NCBI GenBank assembly: GCA_963825415.1
Contig: CAWGTD010000006.1
Location: 124,001-188,000 of the forward strand
Length of the DNA: 64,000 nucleotides
Reading direction: 5' to 3'
Source of the DNA: BP-464 sp963825415
GTDB lineage: Bacteria; Actinomycetota; Thermoleophilia; Solirubrobacterales; Solirubrobacteraceae
The position numbers and the translations under genes were made by a program. Of this stretch, positions 27,472-36,913 are shown in pieces. The notes under the pieces are model-generated. The model was not told the origin of the DNA. It made no database searches and worked only from the letters and a program-made list of their open reading frames with translations. Each line of letters opens with the position of its first letter. The first letter of the stretch is position 1.

Positions 27472-27941
27472 GGGACCGGGAGGAATTCGGTCCCACCCAC
27501 CCCGCGCCACATGATCAAGGCGTCCTCCCCGTTGTCCTGGTAGTAGCGCCGCCGCAGGCCGGCGGAGCGGAACTCGAAGCGCTCGTAGAGCGCGATCGCC
27601 GCCGCGTTGGAGGTCCTGACCTCGAGCGTCAGGCGCGCGTCGGACCCGACGTGCTCGAGCAGGTCGTCGAGCAGCGCGGTGGCGATCCCCTGGCGGCGCC
27701 GCTCCGGGTCGACCGAGATGTTCATCAGGTGCCAGGCGTCGTCGTAGCGCGAGCAGACCAGGTAGGCGACGAGCTCGTCGGTGCCGTTCACCGCCGCCAG
27801 GCAGATGCCGCCGGGCTTCGACAGCTCGAGGACGAACATCGCCAGCGACCACGGGGTCGGGAACGCGCGGCGCTCGATCGCGATGACCTGCGGCAGGTCC
27901 GCGTAGGCGAGGCGGCGGATGGTCACTTCGGAATCGGTCAC
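27468..27941 (-). CDS. rimI: ribosomal-protein alanine N-acetyltransferase RimI
   Basis: 157 residues of the GNAT fold. RRRQGIATALL is the acetyl-CoA-binding motif A (Q/RxxGxG/A), and FEFRSAGLRRRYY marks the C-terminal strand and helix typical of RimI. It acetylates the N-terminus of ribosomal protein S18 in well-studied bacteria. The GTG start overlaps the tsaB stop, and its place between tsaB and tsaD is the usual bacterial order. Confidence 0.93.
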   Translation of the reverse strand: MTDSEVTIRRLAYADLPQVIAIERRAFPTPWSLAMFVLELSKPGGICLAAVNGTDELVAYLVCSRYDDAWHLMNISVDPERRRQGIATALLDDLLEHVGSDARLTLEVRTSNAAAIALYERFEFRSAGLRRRYYQDNGEDALIMWRGVGGTEFLPVP

Positions 27942-28615
27942 TGCTCCGTGCGGGGCCGAGCGTCTGGCAGGCGCACGTACTCCGGAACGAGTGCGTGACG
28001 GTCGACGGGCGTGGCCCGGATCGCAAGCTGGTGCAACCCTGCCGCGCCGACGACGTGGAGCACCGCCCCGTCCTCGGGGACCGTGGCGCCCGCCGCTTCG
28101 AGCTGGGCGCGGAATTTTACCGCTCCGTCACCCACCGCCAACGGGCTTTCCCCAGCTTCCCGTACGGCTCCCGCAAGCCCTTCCGGGGCCACCGCGCGCG
28201 TCGCCGTGACCTGCTGGTCGCCCCGGAACGCCGCCACGAACGCCTCTCCGCGGCGCGCATCGAGCAAGGCCAGGACCGGACCGTCGCGATCGCCGGCGCC
28301 GGCCGCCAGCGCACCCAGCGTCGAGACCGGCGCCACCTCGGCGCCGGTGGCCTGGGCGAGCGCCCTGCCGGTCGCCACGCCGATCCGCAGCCCGGTGAAC
28401 GACCCCGGCCCCACCCCCACGCCGATGCGTTCGACGTCGGCCCAACCGAGCCCGGCCTGCTCCAGCGCCTCCCAGGCAAGCCCGAGCAGCTGCTCGACGT
28501 GGCCGGGCCGCTCTCCCGGGGCGGGATCGTGGCGGCGCTCGACGAGCCGGCCGTCCTCGCCGACCGCTCCGACCACGGTCGACGGTGTCGCCGTGTCGAA
28601 GACCAGCACCCTCAC
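27938..28615 (-). CDS. tsaB: TsaB, t6A synthesis scaffold
   Basis: 225 residues, an ASKHA-fold relative of TsaD that has lost catalysis and serves as its dimer partner. VLVFDTATPSTVV begins the fold and GPGSFTGLRIGVATGRALA is the diagnostic block. The GTG at 28615 overlaps the tsaE stop (GTGA), which decides the start against longer upstream options. Confidence 0.94.
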   Translation of the reverse strand: MRVLVFDTATPSTVVGAVGEDGRLVERRHDPAPGERPGHVEQLLGLAWEALEQAGLGWADVERIGVGVGPGSFTGLRIGVATGRALAQATGAEVAPVSTLGALAAGAGDRDGPVLALLDARRGEAFVAAFRGDQQVTATRAVAPEGLAGAVREAGESPLAVGDGAVKFRAQLEAAGATVPEDGAVLHVVGAAGLHQLAIRATPVDRHALVPEYVRLPDARPRTEQ

Positions 28616-29043
28616 GCGCGACGGACCTCGATCTCGCGCCGGTCGCCGCCGGCATGGCGCAGCGAGACCTCCAGGCAGGCTCGGGCAACCAGGTCCTCCC
28701 CGCCGACCTCGGGCCACTCGACGAACGCGATCGCCTGCGGCTCGAGGTAGTCGGCGAGCAGCGCGGGATCCTCGTCGGCCAGGTCGGCCACCCGGTGGAG
28801 GTCGAGGTGCGACACCGCCGTGCCGCGGCCCTCGTAACGGCGGCCGATCGTGAACGTGGGGCTGGTGACCGGGTCGGTGACCCCGAGCGCGCGGGCGGCC
28901 CCGCGGACGAACGTGGTCTTGCCGGCGCCCATCTCGCCGCGCACGAGCACGACGTCGCCGGGCCGAAGTTCGGCGGCAAGCTCCGCGGCGAGCGCCTCGG
29001 TGTCCTGAGCCGAGGTGGTGACCCGCGCTCTAGCGGGAGGCAT
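28612..29043 (-). CDS. tsaE: TsaE, t6A synthesis ATPase
   Basis: 143 residues. The P-loop GEMGAGKTT lies at 36-44, SPTFTIGRRYEGRG is the conserved switch-like segment and DLHRVAD carries the Walker-B-type Asp. TsaE is required for t6A cycling in the TsaBDE complex. The ATG at 29043 overlaps the end of the LPxTG protein gene by 14 nt. It is the first t6A gene of the operon. Confidence 0.94.
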   Translation of the reverse strand: MPPARARVTTSAQDTEALAAELAAELRPGDVVLVRGEMGAGKTTFVRGAARALGVTDPVTSPTFTIGRRYEGRGTAVSHLDLHRVADLADEDPALLADYLEPQAIAFVEWPEVGGEDLVARACLEVSLRHAGGDRREIEVRRA

Positions 29044-29440
29044 CGGCCATGCGCAGGCGCAGGCCGATGCCCATGGCGAGAAACGCCGCGCCCAGGAGGG
29101 CGATCGAACCGGTGTCGCCGCCCGTGCGCGGCAGCTCGCTGCCCGTGGCCGCCGGCGCCGCGGCGGCCGGGGCGGGCGACGAGCCCGTCGTCGTCCCGGC
29201 CGGGCCGAGGTTCGGCGTCTGGCTGAGGCCGTTGTCCTCACCCTGCGACGACGACGAGCGCTGCTTGGTGGTGGTCGTCTTGGTCTGCGACGAACCGAAG
29301 GGGTCCTGGTACTGCTGGTCGCCCGCTCCCCCGCCGTCCTGGCCGAACACCGCCGGGGAGACGAGTAGGCCGCAGGCCACGGCGGCGGCGAGCAGGGCGG
29401 CAAGAGCTCGGGCGCGCGGCACGGGCCGAAGCCTAGCCAT
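29030..29440 (-). CDS. small LPxTG-type cell-wall protein
   Basis: 136 residues. A basic N-terminus and hydrophobic segment (signal peptide, cleaved after about residue 33) are followed by a Gln/Ser/Thr-rich low-complexity stalk. LPRTG at 103-107, a hydrophobic helix and a short tail with Arg follow, which is the sortase sorting signal. It would be a wall-anchored surface protein, but no sortase gene lies in this window. It sits upstream of tsaE and may share its transcript. The ATG at 29440 is chosen over the ones upstream because it directly precedes the signal peptide. Confidence 0.72.
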   Translation of the reverse strand: MARLRPVPRARALAALLAAAVACGLLVSPAVFGQDGGGAGDQQYQDPFGSSQTKTTTTKQRSSSSQGEDNGLSQTPNLGPAGTTTGSSPAPAAAAPAATGSELPRTGGDTGSIALLGAAFLAMGIGLRLRMADASR

Positions 29441-29473
29441 CCCGTCGGCGGCAGTTGCGCCCCACTCAGCCGT

Positions 29474-29479
29474 TACCTT
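29474..29479 (+). promoter_or_regulatory. -10 box (TACCTT) of the glycosyltransferase-flippase gene
   Basis: TACCTT ends 11 nt before the GTG at 29491 in the divergent gap with the LPxTG gene. Confidence 0.4.
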
Positions 29480-29490
29480 CATCGGTCGCC

Positions 29491-31879
29491 GTGCCTTCCC
29501 CGCTGGCCGACACAAAGCCCCTGCACATCCTGCTCCTCACCGACCGGGAGTGGACCCATCCCCAGGGCGGCGGGACCGGGACGAACCTCTACGGCCAGGT
29601 GGCGCGCTGGATCGCCTGGGGCCACAGGGTCACCGTGATCGCCGGCGACTACGACGGCGCAGAGCCCGTCGAGCAGCTCTCGGACCGGCTGACGATCCAT
29701 CGGATGGGCACGCGCCTGACCGTGTTCCCGCGCGCGGCGTGGGCGACCTGGCGCGGGCTCGGCCGCGACGCCGACGTCGTGCTCGAAGTGGTCAACGGGA
29801 TCGCGTTCTTCACCCCTTTGTGGCGCTGGCTGAAGATCCCGCGTGTCGCCCTGGTCCACCACGTCCACCAGGCCCACTACGAGTACGAGCTGGGCCTGCG
29901 CGGCCGAATCGCGGCCTTTCTGCTCGAGCGCGTGCCGCTACAGCTGCTCTACCGCGGCACGCCCGTCCTGACGATCTCCCAGGCGGCACACGACGACCTG
30001 GTCGAGCTGGGCGTGCCGCCCGAGTCGATCCACGTCGCCTATCTGGGGGTCGAGCTCGCCCAGTTCCACGAGGGCACGGCGCGAGCGCAGCGGCCCACGC
30101 TGCTCTACCTGGGCCGGCTGAAGGCCTACAAGCGGATCGAAGTGGTGCTCGACGTGCTCGAAGCCGTCCCCGACGCCGTGCTCGAGATCGCCGGCGACGG
30201 CAGCCACCGCCCGGCGCTCGAAGCCGAGATCGACCGCCGCGGGTTACGCGACCGGGTGGTCATGCACGGACACGTCGAGGAGGGCGAGAAGGTCGAGCTC
30301 TACGGGCGCGCCTGGGTCTCGCTGACCGCCTCGTCGGCCGAAGGCTGGTGCCTGACGGTGATGGAGGCCGCGGCCTGCGGGACGCCGAGCGCCGCCCTGC
30401 GCGTCGGGGGGCTCGGCGAATCGATCGTCGACTCGGAGACCGGCATCCTGGCCGCCGATCCCGAGGAGCTCGCCCAGCGGGTGCGAGCAGCTGATCGCCG
30501 ATCCCGAGGAGGTCCGGCGACTGGGCCAGGGCGCGCAGGCGCGCGCACGCGGATTCACCTGGGAGCACACGGCGGAGGCCAACCTCGCGGTCCTCTCCGA
30601 CACCGCCGAGGCGGCGGCGCCGCAGCGCCTGCGCGACTCGATCTCGCACTCCGAGACAGCCAAGGCCGCAGGGCTGGCCGGGGCGACGCTGGCGGCCAAC
30701 GCGATCCAGCTGGTCTTTACGATCGTCTTCACGCGCATCCTCGGCGCCGACGACTACGGGTCGCTCGCGGCGCTGATCTCGGCGTTCTTGATCCTGCTGG
30801 TGGCCGGGTCGTCGATCCAGGTCGCCGCCGCCCGCGAGACGGCACTGGGGGAGCTCGGCAGCGGGGAGCGGCTGGCCGGCACGGTCGCGGCCTGGACGCG
30901 GCGGGTGCTGCTGGGCCTGCTTGCCACGACCGCCGTCTCGATCCTGCTGCGGGTGCCCATCGCGCACGTCGTCGGCGTGCCCCAGCACGAGTGGGCGGCA
31001 GCGGCGATCCTCCCGACCGGCGTGCTGTGGATGGGCCTGTCGCTGCAGCGCGGCGTGCTCCAGGGGCTGCGCGCCTACGCGAAGGTCGGCACGAGCCTGC
31101 TCTACGAAGGCGTCGGCCGGCTGGTGTTCAGCCTCGTGCTCGTCGCTTTCGGCGCGGGCGTGACCGGGGCCTACCTCGGCGCCCCGCTGACCTTCGCGGC
31201 CACCAGCGTGTGGCTGATGGTCGTCCTGCACCGGCGGCTCGGGCCGGCGGGCGAGGGCGCCCCGCGGTCGCTCGGCGGCCTGGTCGGAGAGAACTGGGGG
31301 CCGGTCCTGGGGCTGACGCTGCTGGCCGCGCTCCAGAACGTCGACGTCATCGTGGTCAAGCACCAGATCGGCGGCGACGCGGCGGGCTCCTACGCCGCGG
31401 CGGCCGTCGCCGCCAAGGCGGTCGTCTGGGTCGCGATCGGCATCGGGCTGCACCTGCTGCCGGAGGCCACCAGACGCGCGGCCGCCGGCCTCGACCCCCG
31501 GCCGGTGCTGTTGCGGGCGCTGGTGATAGCCGGCGTGGTCGCCGCGCCGGCGTTGCTGATCTTCGCGGCCGTCCCGCACCTGCTGCTGCGGATCGCGTTC
31601 GGGCCCGACCTCACGCAGGCGTCGAGCGCGCTGATCGTGCTGGGCGCGGCGATGACCCTGCTGGCGGTGGCCTACCTGACGGTCCAGTACATGATCGCGC
31701 TGGGCCACCGCAGCTTCCTGTGGGTGCTCGGCATCGTCGCGGTGGTCGAGCCCTTCCTGCTGACCGCCGGCTCGTTCTCGCTGCTGTCGTTCGCGACGAT
31801 CGTGTTCGGCCTGCAGTGCGTCGCAGCCTCGGTGCTGCTCGCGCTCGGGCTGCGAGCGCGAAGCCCGGCTACCGCCTAG
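29491..31879 (+). CDS. GT4 glycosyltransferase fused to a Wzx/MATE-type flippase, one +1 frame shift
   Basis: Read with one extra base removed at about 30481-30487, this is one 795-residue protein. Residues 1-365 are a GT-B glycosyltransferase of family 4 (LLLTDREWTHPQGGGTG acceptor site, YLGRLKAYKRIE, then SSAEGWCLTVMEAAACG). The rest is a polytopic flippase beginning TAKAAGLAGATLAANAIQL, with about twelve helices. Between the two there is no stop in the corrected frame and no ATG or GTG, so a separate flippase start is unlikely. The enzyme would add a sugar to a lipid carrier and flip the product. The fusion is unusual. Its stop overlaps that of the convergent arabinosyltransferase gene (CTAG). 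Confidence 0.8.
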
Positions 31880-34800
31880 CGCCGCGCGACGACCGCTCGC
31901 AACGAGCGGACGAGCGCGAGCGCCAGCAGGACCACGGCGCCGACCGCGACCCAGTGGGCGCCGAGATGGCTCGTCGGGTAGTAGCTCGAGTAGCCGCCGG
32001 CGTCCCTGCCCGGGAACGCGATGTAGAGCACCGGAACGACGACAGCCAGGGCACCGCAGGCCGCCAGGACCAGCCTCTGGGTGGGCAGGCGCAGGTAGAG
32101 CAGCAGCGCGATCGCGGGCCCGGCCACCGCGCCCGCGCGCAGGGCGAACACGAAGCCGACGACGCCGAACACGACGAGCCCGGCCAGCGCCGCATGGGCG
32201 GGCTTCCACACCGCGGGCTCGGGCTCGACCGGCACCGCGGCCGGCGCGGCCTGGGCGGCCGCCTGGGCGCGGAGGTCGCGGCGGCGCAGCGCGATCAGCG
32301 CCAGGAAGGCAAGCGAGAACACGAGCGAGAGCAGGTAGAACGGCAGCAGCAGCCGGTCGGGCCCGAAGCGGAACGAGACCGCGCGGCAGCCGGCGGCGAC
32401 CGGCCAGCCGTTGGCGTAGCCCTGCAGCGGCTGCGGCGCCCCGAGCGAGCGGCCGTCGCAGGTCGCTCGCCAGCCGCGGTTGTAGCTCTCGCCCAACACC
32501 AGCCAGGCGGGCCGATCGACATCCACGCGCACGTCCGACCGGGAGCCGCCGTCGGCGTCGCCCTGCGACAGCACGCGGCCCGGCGACAGCCCGGCGGCCG
32601 GCGCCGGCGTCACGACCGAGAACAGGCCCAGCTGGTCGAGGACCAGCGTCGCCTTGCGGCCGAGCAGCTCGTGCTCGCCGGCGGCGAGGCGCAGCGGACC
32701 GCCGCACGAAAGCGCCGACAGCGGCGCGCCGGCATCCAGGCGGTCGATGTCGCCGACCGGACGCAGGGCGATCGGGTGGCCGTCGAGCGCCGCGGCGCGC
32801 TCGCAGGGGGCGTCGAGCGGCCCGGAGCGCGGGACGTGCATCCTCGGCCCACCGACGACGTCGGCCACCGCCACGGCGCGGCGCTGGCGCAGGCGCGGCC
32901 CGGTCCCGGGCGGGAAGCGAGCATCGAGCACGTCGATGCGCACGTCTCGGCCACGGAGCCCGCTCGGCAGGGCGACCGCCCCGTCCTCGGCGACAGCCAG
33001 GGCGCCGGTCGCGTGGCCGTCGACCGTCACGCGCACCGTGGTGGGGCGCCGCAGCGTCGCGCGCGGCGGTACGAGCCGCAGCTGCCGCAACGCACGCGGC
33101 TCGCGCGTGCGCCAGCCCAGCCATGCCCGGTGGCCGGGAACCCACGCCCCGATCCAGGCGGTCTTCGGGTCGCCGTCGAGCGCGCTGGAGGCGCGGTGGG
33201 CGGGGGCGCTCTCGAAGCGGGCCGATCCGGTGGCGCGCACGGCGCCGCTCGCTCCGACGAGGGCGTCGAACTCGTCGTCGGGCGCGTCGCTGCGCCCCCG
33301 CATGTGCGCGAGCAGGATGAACGACCGCGGCGCGGGCAGGTCGAACGTGCGCGCCAGCTGGGCCTCCGGGTCGCGCTGGTCGCGCAGCAGGCCGGCCTGC
33401 TGGACGCCCGCCACCGGCGTCTCCCACGCCGGCGCATCGGCGGTGAAGCGCGAGAACAGGTAGGTCAGCGAGCTGCGCTCCAGCGGCTCGCCGCGCAGCG
33501 CGTGGGAGACCACCAGCGGCAGGCGCATGCGCTCGCTCGCACGCACGCCCGGGATCCGCAGCTCGCTGATACCGCCACCGCCCGCCGAGGCGTGCTCGGG
33601 CTTGTCGCGCTTGGCGATCCGGATGCTGATCGCGCTGACGTCGCGCAGGTCCACGCGCAACCGGTTCCATCCGCCGTGCACGTCGAAGCGGCGGCCGGCG
33701 ATCTCCAGCGCCCGCACCCGCGCCCGCGAGTCGGAGTAGGGGTAGACGTCGAGGTACGGGACATCGCGCGCGGCGAGGAACGCGACGTCGAGACGGTGCC
33801 GCGACGGAGCCAGCGCCCGGTCCGACAGCCACGAGGTCGCCAGGTCGCCGTCGATCGCGGCGAACGGCCGGTGCTCGGGGAACTGCGTCACCTGTGGCGA
33901 GAACGGGGCGCCGATCGAGCGCAGCCCATCCAACACCGCCACGGTCTCGCCGTCGGTCCCGGCCTGCGGCACGGGGTCGAGGATCACGCCGTCCTCGCTG
34001 ACGTTCTCGCCGGCCTGGAGCACGTGGCCGCGGCTGCCGCGCAGCCGTGCCGAGACGAACGCCTGGCGCCGGTTGGAGTCCGTGACGACGAGGTTCGCCC
34101 CGGTACGCGCGGCCGCGCGCAGTTCCGCCGTGTCGAGATCGCCCGCATAGGCGATCGGGCGGTCGGTGGGCAGCGCGTCGAATCCTGCGAGGTCGACGAT
34201 CCCCTGGGCCGCGCCGTCGACGATCGTCAGCGGCCCGCGCGGCAACAGCTGCACGATCCCCGGATCGGGGAGGCGGATGTCGGTCACCTGCGGCAGGCGC
34301 GCCGGACCCGCCAGGCGCCCGGCGGGCCGGCCCACGGTGAGCGCCGGCCCGTACGACCTCACGGCGGTCGCGCGCGGTCCCGCCGCGAGCCGGCCCGAGC
34401 TGGTGGGGCAGGTCTTGCCGGGCAGGTCGTCACACCCGCCCCCGGCGAGCAGCCCCTGACCGGCGAGCACGTCGGCGGCCGCGGCGGGGCTCACCTCGCC
34501 GCTGCGCCCGCGCGCGCCGTCGGCGCCGAGCACGACGTCGCCCACGCCGAGCAGCCGCAGCAGCGGCGTGAGCTGGCCCGGCAGCGCCCGCTCCTGGGAG
34601 ATCAGGGCGTCGACCGCCCACTGGAGCTCGGCTGCGCGCAGGTCGGAGAACGGCACGATGTAGCGCGTCGCCACCGGGTGCTCGGTGAGGCCGGTGAGCA
34701 CGTGGTCGACGGTGCCGCCCCAGCGGTAGTGGCTGAACGCCTGGCCCGGAAGCGACAGCGCCCGCGAACCGTCGCCGCGGCGATCGAGTTCGGCGGCGAC

Positions 34801-36130
34801 CGCCTTCCAGGCCGCCGGGACACCGTCGGGCAGCGCGAGCTGGCGCTCCGGGCGCCCGTCCACTGGCCAGCGGCCAGGCGGCGAGCGCCGCGAGCGCAGC
34901 GCAGCCCGCCACCGCAGCACCGCGCAGCGGCACGGAGCGCAGCCGGCGCCAGAGCTCGGCGAACGCGGCGCCGCCGAGGCACGCGAGCCCCAGCGCCGCC
35001 AGCGGCCCGGCCTTGTACGTCGTGCGCAGGAACTGGACGAGGTGGACGTGGTTGTACGTGTAGGTCAGCCCCCGGCGCAGCGGCGTGCCCTCCGGAAAGC
35101 CGGCGGCCATCACCAGCACCCCGATCAGCGTCAGGAACAAGAACCAGGGGCCGTACCGCCAGCGCCGCGTCCACACGAACCCGCCGAGCGCGAGCGCCGG
35201 CACGAGCAGCGACGCGATCACCACCGGCGGGTGGAACAACATCGCGTGCCCGTAGCTCGCGTAGGGGTACAGGCGCCCGCCGAAGCCGACGCCGACGTAG
35301 CTCGTCCAGAAGCCCATCAGCCGCAGCGACTCGCTCAACGAGCTCGTCGACCAGATCGTTCCCGGCTGCTCGGTGAACGGCAGGAAGTTCGTCCCGTAAC
35401 GGGAGGCCACCAGCACGGGCACGACCCACCAGGCCGAGGCCAGCGCGTTGGTGATCGCCATCCGCACGAGGAACGGCCGGATCGCGCCGGGGCCCACGCC
35501 GCCCGCGAAACGCTCGTAGACGACGAACAGCAACGGGCCGAGCAGGACCCATGCCGTGACGGCCACGTTGACCCCGCCGCCGGTACACGTGAGAACGAGG
35601 GCGAACGCCGCGGGCCAGGCCCACGAGCGCGGCGCCCGCAGCCCGCGGTGCACGCACAGCAGCATCCAGGGCAGCGCCGCGTAGGCGAGCAGGGCGATCG
35701 AGATGCGGTTCGCGTAGACCGCGACGTAGGGGTTCACCACGAACAGCGCGCCGGCCGCGGCGTGCAGCGCGCCGCGCGGCCGGCCGGCGAGCGCGTCGAG
35801 GAGCCGCACGACGCCCCACGCCGCAAGCGCAAGCACGACGCCGAGCCACAGGCGGTCGACCAGCCATGCGGGCAACCCCAGCGCATCGCCGAGCGCGAAC
35901 CACGGCGCCATCGGGAACAGGTAGCCGTCGTACTGGCCCGCCCAGACATGCCCCAGGTCCGCCGTGGAGGACCACGCCGAGGTCACGTCGCCGAGGAAGC
36001 GCCCCGGGTCGGTGTGGAGATTGAGCTTGGTCTCTGTGACCAGGGTCCCCGGGCGCTGAAGAACCGCGAGGACGAGAGAGCCAAGCGCCAGCCCGACCGG
36101 AATGGCCCTGTCGCGCACGGCCGGCCGCAT
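31876..36130 (-). CDS. AftD-like alpha-(1,3)-arabinofuranosyltransferase (DUF3367 family), one +1 frame shift
   Basis: Removing one extra base at about 34850-34875 joins two frames into a 1,417-residue protein, the size of mycobacterial AftD. The N-terminal half (residues 1-420) has about ten membrane helices of the GT-C fold, with NLHTDPGRFLGD in the first extracellular loop. A large extracytoplasmic region follows with at least two F5/8-type (discoidin-like) carbohydrate-binding modules (for example SALDGDPKTAWIGAW), and further helices lie at the C-terminus. AftD adds arabinofuranose branches to cell-envelope arabinan. The exact sugar here is inferred only from the family. It starts at ATG 36130, leaderless, divergent from the methyltransferase. 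Confidence 0.82.
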
Positions 36131-36137
36131 CGTCCCG

Positions 36138-36143
36138 AGCCTA
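36138..36143 (-). promoter_or_regulatory. -10 box (TAGGCT), leaderless start of the AftD-like gene
   Basis: TAGGCT ends 7 nt before the ATG at 36130. Confidence 0.6.
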
Positions 36144-36161
36144 TCGGCGGCCCGCGTCTCG

Positions 36162-36167
36162 TAGGCT
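36162..36167 (+). promoter_or_regulatory. -10 box (TAGGCT), leaderless start of the methyltransferase
   Basis: TAGGCT ends 8 nt before the GTG at 36176. It mirrors the divergent box at 36138-36143, so two promoters are packed into 45 bp. Confidence 0.6.
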
Positions 36168-36175
36168 CGCGCGAC

Positions 36176-36913
36176 GTGGCAGCCGATCCTCCCGTCCTGC
36201 ATGGCCTCGCGCGTGTGCGGCAGCTCTGGACCCTTTGGCGCCGCGAGCAGACGGACCCCGAGCCGTTCTATCGCGTGCTTGCGCGTGAGGCGGTGGCTGA
36301 TCTCGAGGAGCGCCACGGGCCGCTCGCCGGGCAGACGGTCGCCGATCTCGGTTGCGGGCCGGGCTTCTACACGGCCGCCTTTCGCGCCACGGGCGCGACG
36401 GTGCTGCCCGTCGACAACTCCGAGGAGGAGTTGCGGCTCGCGGGCGAGCCGCCGGCGGGCGCGATCATCGCCGACGCCGGAGCGCTGCCGTTCGACGAGG
36501 CCTCGATCGACGGCGTGTTCGCCTCCAACCTGTTCGAGCACACGCCGAACACTCCGGCGGTCATCGAGGAGATCGAGCGTGTGCTGAAACCCGGCGGTTG
36601 GGCCTACGTCTCCTGGACGAACTGGTACTCGCCCTGGGGTGGTCACGACATGTCGCCGTATCACTTCCTCGGGCCGCGGCTGGGCCCGCGGCTCTATGTC
36701 CGCCGCCACGGCCAGCCGCGGAAGAACCCCTACGGCGCCGGGCTGTGGGCGGTCCACATCGGCCCGACGCTGCGGCTCGTCCGCTCCCGGCCGGGGCTGG
36801 AGATCGAGCGCGTCGAGCCGCGCTACTGGCCGCGCCTGTCGTTCATCACGCGCATCCCCGGGCTGCGCGAGGTCGCCACGTGGAACTGCGTGATCCGCCT
36901 GCGCAGGCGCTGA
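36176..36913 (+). CDS. class I SAM-dependent methyltransferase
   Basis: 245 residues. Motif I VADLGCGPGFY near residue 60, an acidic end of beta-2 (LPVDNS) and the post-motif II SNLFEHTPN identify a Methyltransf_11-type enzyme. Such proteins in glycan loci methylate sugars or lipid carriers; the substrate is unknown. The GTG start fits the -10 box just upstream. It overlaps the O-antigen-ligase-like gene by 34 nt. Confidence 0.85.
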   Translation: MAADPPVLHGLARVRQLWTLWRREQTDPEPFYRVLAREAVADLEERHGPLAGQTVADLGCGPGFYTAAFRATGATVLPVDNSEEELRLAGEPPAGAIIADAGALPFDEASIDGVFASNLFEHTPNTPAVIEEIERVLKPGGWAYVSWTNWYSPWGGHDMSPYHFLGPRLGPRLYVRRHGQPRKNPYGAGLWAVHIGPTLRLVRSRPGLEIERVEPRYWPRLSFITRIPGLREVATWNCVIRLRRR

